This document shows, piece after piece, positions 61,537 through 64,000 of a DNA stretch of 64,000 nucleotides. Below the pieces are notes generated by a model. That model saw only the letters and a program-made list of their open reading frames with translations. It was not told the origin of the DNA and did not search any database. The position numbers were made by a program, and so were the translations under genes. Origin of the DNA: Nesterenkonia aurantiaca (GTDB lineage Bacteria > Actinomycetota > Actinomycetes > Actinomycetales > Micrococcaceae); the NCBI RefSeq assembly GCF_004364585.1, contig NZ_SOAN01000001.1, positions 425,765 through 489,764 of the forward strand, written 5' to 3'. How positions within the stretch are numbered: the stretch's first letter is position 1; each line of letters begins with the position of its first letter.

Positions 61537-61568
61537 AAGAAAACCCCCGGAAATCCAGGGGTTTTCTT
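61537..61568 (+). terminator. Rho-independent terminator
   Basis: Perfect 11-bp stem (AAGAAAACCCC / GGGGTTTTCTT) around a 10-nt loop. T-rich on both sides, so it can serve fdhA (+) and the tRNA cluster (-). Confidence 0.88.
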
Positions 61569-61587
61569 TCCCGCTAGGGGGTAAAGG

Positions 61588-61660
61588 TGGCTCCGACCGG
61601 CGTCGATCCGGTGACCTTTCGATTTTCAGTCGAACGCTCTACCAACTGAGCTACAGAGCC
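61588..61660 (-). tRNA. tRNA-Phe (GAA)
   Basis: 73 nt, minus strand. Acceptor GGCTCTG/CGGAGCC, D arm GCTCAGTTGGTAGAGC, anticodon loop CTGAAAA between stems TTCGA/TCGAA (anticodon GAA), T arm with GGATCGACGCC. All stems pair. Confidence 0.95.
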
Positions 61661-61720
61661 ATGATCGCCAACTGAGCGACGACTCGCTCTCCGACCAGAT
61701 TCTCTGTACAGAGAGTGAAG

Positions 61721-61794
61721 CGACCCTGACGGGACTTGAACCCGCGACCTCCGCCGTGACAGGGCGGCGCGCTAACCAACTGCGCTACAGGGCC
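61721..61794 (-). tRNA. tRNA-Asp (GTC)
   Basis: 74 nt, minus strand. Acceptor GGCCCTG/CAGGGTC, D arm GCGCAGTTGGTTAGCGC, anticodon stem CCGCC/GGCGG around CTGTCAC (anticodon GTC), T arm GCGGGTTCAAGTCCCGT. Lies 60 nt from tRNA-Phe. Confidence 0.95.
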
Positions 61795-61919
61795 TTGCTT
61801 TGTGCCGCTTGGCACAGGGAGAAACTTTACCAGTCTCACCCCTGTTGCACAAAATCCCGCTTCCGCGAGCTTCGAACAACGATCTGCGGCTTGTCACCGC
61901 AGACTCCGTTTCACCGGAG

Positions 61920-61992
61920 TACCCCCAACGGGATTCGAACCCGTGCCGCCGCCGTGAAAGGGCGGTGTCCTAGGCCGCTAGACGATGGGGGC
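61920..61992 (-). tRNA. tRNA-Glu (TTC)
   Basis: 73 nt, minus strand. Acceptor GCCCCCA/TGGGGGT with one G-T pair, anticodon stem CCGCC/GGCGG around CTTTCAC (anticodon TTC), T arm CACGGGTTCGAATCCCGT. First in a Glu-Asp-Phe cluster. Confidence 0.95.
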
Positions 61993-62098
61993 CCGATCCC
62001 TTATGGGAACCTCTAAAAGTTTAGGTCCAGCGACCTCACAGAGCAAATCCGCCGGCGGCGCTCCCGGCACCAGGAGTGAGTCTCCTTAGGATGGGACC

Positions 62099-62464
62099 AT
62101 GCCCTTTCCCATGAGCGACGAGGAGTTCGACGCCGCCACCATAGAGGCGCTGGACAGCATTCCCGCGGATCTGTCCGGTCAGCTCGAGAATGTGGCGGTC
62201 TTCGTAGAGGACCGGTACGAGCCCCAGCCCTGGGAGGACCCTTCCACGGTGCTGCTAGGGCTCTACGAGGGCGTCCCGCTCACCGAGCGCGGCGGAGAGG
62301 GTTGGTCCATGCCGGATCACATCACCCTATATAAGGAGTCGATCCTGGCGATGTGCGAGTCCCGCGAGGACGTGATCACCCAGGTGACCATCACGGTGGT
62401 CCACGAAGTGGCGCACTTCTTTGGCATCGATGACGAAACCCTGCATCGCCTCGGCTGGGGATGA
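62099..62464 (+). CDS. Zincin-like metallopeptidase (DUF1025/MMP-like)
   Basis: 121-residue minimal zincin of the metallopeptidase family found in actinobacteria. The zinc motif is VVHEVAHFFGIDD (HEVAH near residue 101). The upstream region LLGLYEGVPLTERGG and DHITLYKESIL is typical of the family. No signal peptide. Function unknown. TAGGAT ends 6 nt before the ATG, so leaderless. Confidence 0.9.
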   Translation: MPFPMSDEEFDAATIEALDSIPADLSGQLENVAVFVEDRYEPQPWEDPSTVLLGLYEGVPLTERGGEGWSMPDHITLYKESILAMCESREDVITQVTITVVHEVAHFFGIDDETLHRLGWG

Positions 62465-62907
62465 AAACTGCTGATTCGCAGGATTTACTGATGCCGATAA
62501 CCCATTAGCACAGTCTCATTGCAATGTCCGGGAGGCTCAACCTTCAACCTACTTGAAGGTTGAGCCTAAGCCTTTATGCCTTTGCAGCCCCGGAATGACA
62601 GGGAAGTAGCCCTCACAGCTTGATCACAGGAACGACACGACCTGTTGCCAAGATGACAAATCCACAACTATCGTTACCGGCGTAGCGCCAAAAGGCTCGA
62701 ATCGCGTTTCCCATCGTTTCGCTTCGGCCTCTGGATCACACGGCTATCACTGCAGGGCGATCTTCTTTTTGATTGAGGGCATTAAAACCGTCTTTCCTCA
62801 AGTCCGCCTGGCCACGTGAGTCCAAGAGCTGAGGCACCGCGATTCGAACCTTGCCCCATGAGACGGGCTGCGGCGCTTCCCCAGTGAGGACTAAGTGAGG
62901 ATCTACC
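62465..62907. other. Long untranslated region with hairpin before the coiled-coil protein
   Basis: 443 bp, less GC-rich than the coding DNA, no supported gene. It holds a strong hairpin at 62534-62566 and then about 340 bp that would be promoter or 5' leader of the secreted coiled-coil gene. A structured 5' leader is possible; I could not match it to a known riboswitch by eye. Confidence 0.5.
62534..62566. terminator. Perfect 14-bp hairpin
   Basis: Arms 62534-62547 (GGCTCAACCTTCAA) and 62553-62566 pair completely around a CCTAC loop. No T-tract follows on the plus strand. It lies 70 bp after the zincin gene, so a terminator or processing signal is likely. Confidence 0.65.
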
Positions 62908-64000
62908 GTGAAATACCGTCGCAATCTTGCGGTGGCCGCAGTTACTGCCGCCGTCGTGACGACAGCGCTGGTCGGGACAACGCTCCCCGATCTGGTGGCC
63001 GATCGTGCCGCCAATGCCGTCGAACAGAATGACAAGAATTCCGCAGACTCAGTCTCTCTGACTGAGCTTCCTGCGGTCCCTTCTGCCAAAGAGATCTCTA
63101 CGGCCCGGGACTCATCCCAGGCGACAGAACAGATGATCGATGAGATCTCGGACCGCATCTCCCAGGCCAGCCAGCGTGCACTGGAGCTGGAATCCGCCAT
63201 GCAGGAGGAGCACCAGGCCGCCGTTCAGGCTCAGGTCGACGCCGATGAGGCTTCGGCTGCAGCCGACGAGGCCCGCGCCGCCGCCGAGGAGACTCAGGCG
63301 GCTGCCGTGGAGCAGCACCAGGAGCCCGAGACCTCCGTCGCGGAGGTCCTGCTCACTGAAGAGGACAGCCTCGCTGATGCCGCGACGGACACCCGGCTCC
63401 AGGAACAGGCCGAACAGAACGCCATCGACGCAGAGCAGGAGGCCGCTGAGGCCGAGAGCCTGGCCGAACAGGCTCGCCAGAACTCCACCAGCGCTGCCGA
63501 AGCGAGCGAGAATGCTGAACGCGCCACCGAGACCACCCGCACCGATGTCGAACAGGTCGGCGAGACGCTCCAGGGGCTCCTCGAGAACCTGATGGAGCTC
63601 GAGGGCTGGGAAGGCGATCTGCAGAGCTTCTTCGAGCAGATCCTGGGCAACAGCGAGTTCATCGACGAGAACGGCGAGGTCGATAACGAGCAGCTGAGCT
63701 ACCGGATCACCGCGCTTCGTGCAGATGCCGAGCAGGCTCGCATCACTGATGAGGCCGCCGAGGCTGCAGCCGAGGCTGAGGAGGCCGCCGCCGCTGAAGC
63801 CGCCGAGGCAGAGGCAGCAGCAGCCGAAGCCGCTGAAGAAGAAGCAGCCGAGGGAGCCGCCGCCGAGCAGGCAGCAGCAGCCGAAGCAGCCGCCGCTGAG
63901 GAAGCCGCCGCCGAGCAGGCAGCAGCAGCCGAAGCAGCCGCCGCTGAGGAAGCCGCCGCCGAGCAGGCAGCAGCAGCCGAAGCAGCCGCCGCTGAGGAAG
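62908..64000 (+). CDS. Secreted Ala/Glu-rich coiled-coil protein with tandem repeats (5' part)
   Basis: The frame opens at GTG 62908, with GAGG 8 nt upstream, and runs off the window (over 360 residues). The first 32 residues form a signal peptide: basic KYRRN, hydrophobic LAVAAVTAAVVTTALVG, then a cleavage region near DRAANA. The mature part is almost all heptad-like, rich in Ala, Glu, Gln (AAADEARAAAEETQAAA; DAEQEAAEAESLAEQARQN), broken by a non-coiled part at about residues 215-265 (LMELEGWEGDLQSFFEQILG). From about 63720 it is E/A-only and ends in exact 16-residue repeats. Surface or wall coiled-coil protein; any C-terminal domain is outside the window. Confidence 0.75.
   Translation, partial: MKYRRNLAVAAVTAAVVTTALVGTTLPDLVADRAANAVEQNDKNSADSVSLTELPAVPSAKEISTARDSSQATEQMIDEISDRISQASQRALELESAMQEEHQAAVQAQVDADEASAAADEARAAAEETQAAAVEQHQEPETSVAEVLLTEEDSLADAATDTRLQEQAEQNAIDAEQEAAEAESLAEQARQNSTSAAEASENAERATETTRTDVEQVGETLQGLLENLMELEGWEGDLQSFFEQILGNSEFIDENGEVDNEQLSYRITALRADAEQARITDEAAEAAAEAEEAAAAEAAEAEAAAAEAAEEEAAEGAAAEQAAAAEAAAAEEAAAEQAAAAEAAAAEEAAAEQAAAAEAAAAEE
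63853..64000 (+). repeat. Perfect 48-bp tandem repeats
   Basis: Units at 63853-63900 (differs at one base near its start), 63901-63948 and 63949-63996 are otherwise identical, and a fourth begins at 63997 and leaves the window. Each encodes 16 residues made only of Ala, Glu and Gln. Such identity indicates recent expansion. Confidence 0.9.

Noticed and set aside
62736..63662. Minus-strand ORFs opposite the coiled-coil gene
   Set aside because: They are Ser/Ala-rich shadows of the Ala/Glu-rich plus-strand gene, with no ribosome sites.

Overview
The window is high-GC, densely coded DNA from an actinobacterium. Gene content and codon use (many GTG starts, start/stop overlaps, -10 boxes placed right before start codons, a class II Fba, a DUF3151 protein) fit the order Micrococcales, most likely a Micrococcaceae relative such as Nesterenkonia or Arthrobacter. 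The genus is an inference. Most of the window is ordinary chromosome with several accessory blocks.

Layout. 1-2934: acetyl-CoA synthetase (cut by the window edge), O-acetylhomoserine sulfhydrylase and a CoA-binding protein in one operon. 2900-6209: exopolysaccharide control genes (O-antigen-ligase-like protein, low-Mr tyrosine phosphatase, BY-kinase). 6471-9440: a large LuxR-type (LAL) regulator interrupted by an in-frame TAG, preceded by an AT-rich leader. 9658-12163: purA, thymidine kinase, DUF3151. 12257-17457: a phosphonate/phosphite-type ABC importer (phnDCEE) and a HAD hydrolase. 17554-22839: small membrane protein, SDR, fba, MMPL transporter. 23076-27490: cyanate use (PAS-AraC regulator, cyanase, ABC importer). 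27562-33076: pyruvate carboxylase, and a PII-like protein coupled to a DUF1538 membrane protein. 33121-36231: an ascorbate-type PTS flanked by a decayed and an intact copy of a tRNA-Ala/promoter/HAD-gene-start segment. 36196-46378: housekeeping and transport genes, including tandem K+ channels, pyrE, nadE and exonuclease III. 46518-48261: a DUF4282 protein and an ECF sigma/anti-sigma pair. 48845-58710: a secondary-metabolite locus. 58756-61366: a histidine-kinase-like/LuxR hybrid regulator divergent from a glutathione-independent-type formaldehyde dehydrogenase. 61588-64000: three tRNAs, a small zincin, and the start of a secreted coiled-coil protein with perfect 48-bp tandem repeats.

The most interesting system is at 48845-57592. 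A 1355-residue membrane NRPS (adenylation, thiolation, then three rounds of membrane pair plus hexapeptide-fold domain) has the layout of epsilon-poly-L-lysine synthetase (Pls). It is followed by a dihydrodipicolinate-synthase-like aldolase and a multi-pass acyltransferase-like protein in one operon, then by a 4'-phosphopantetheinyl transferase and a compact M1 metallopeptidase. A perfect TGTGA-N6-TCACA palindrome (CRP/GlxR type) lies in the long upstream region, next to an ECF sigma factor. I infer a locus for a cationic homo-poly(amino acid); the product is unknown.

Second in interest: the PTS genes appear to have been placed behind a duplicated, now decaying, tRNA/promoter segment. Two genes (the LAL regulator and DUF4282) carry in-frame TAG codons with coding-like sequence continuing beyond them. 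At least nine genes look leaderless.
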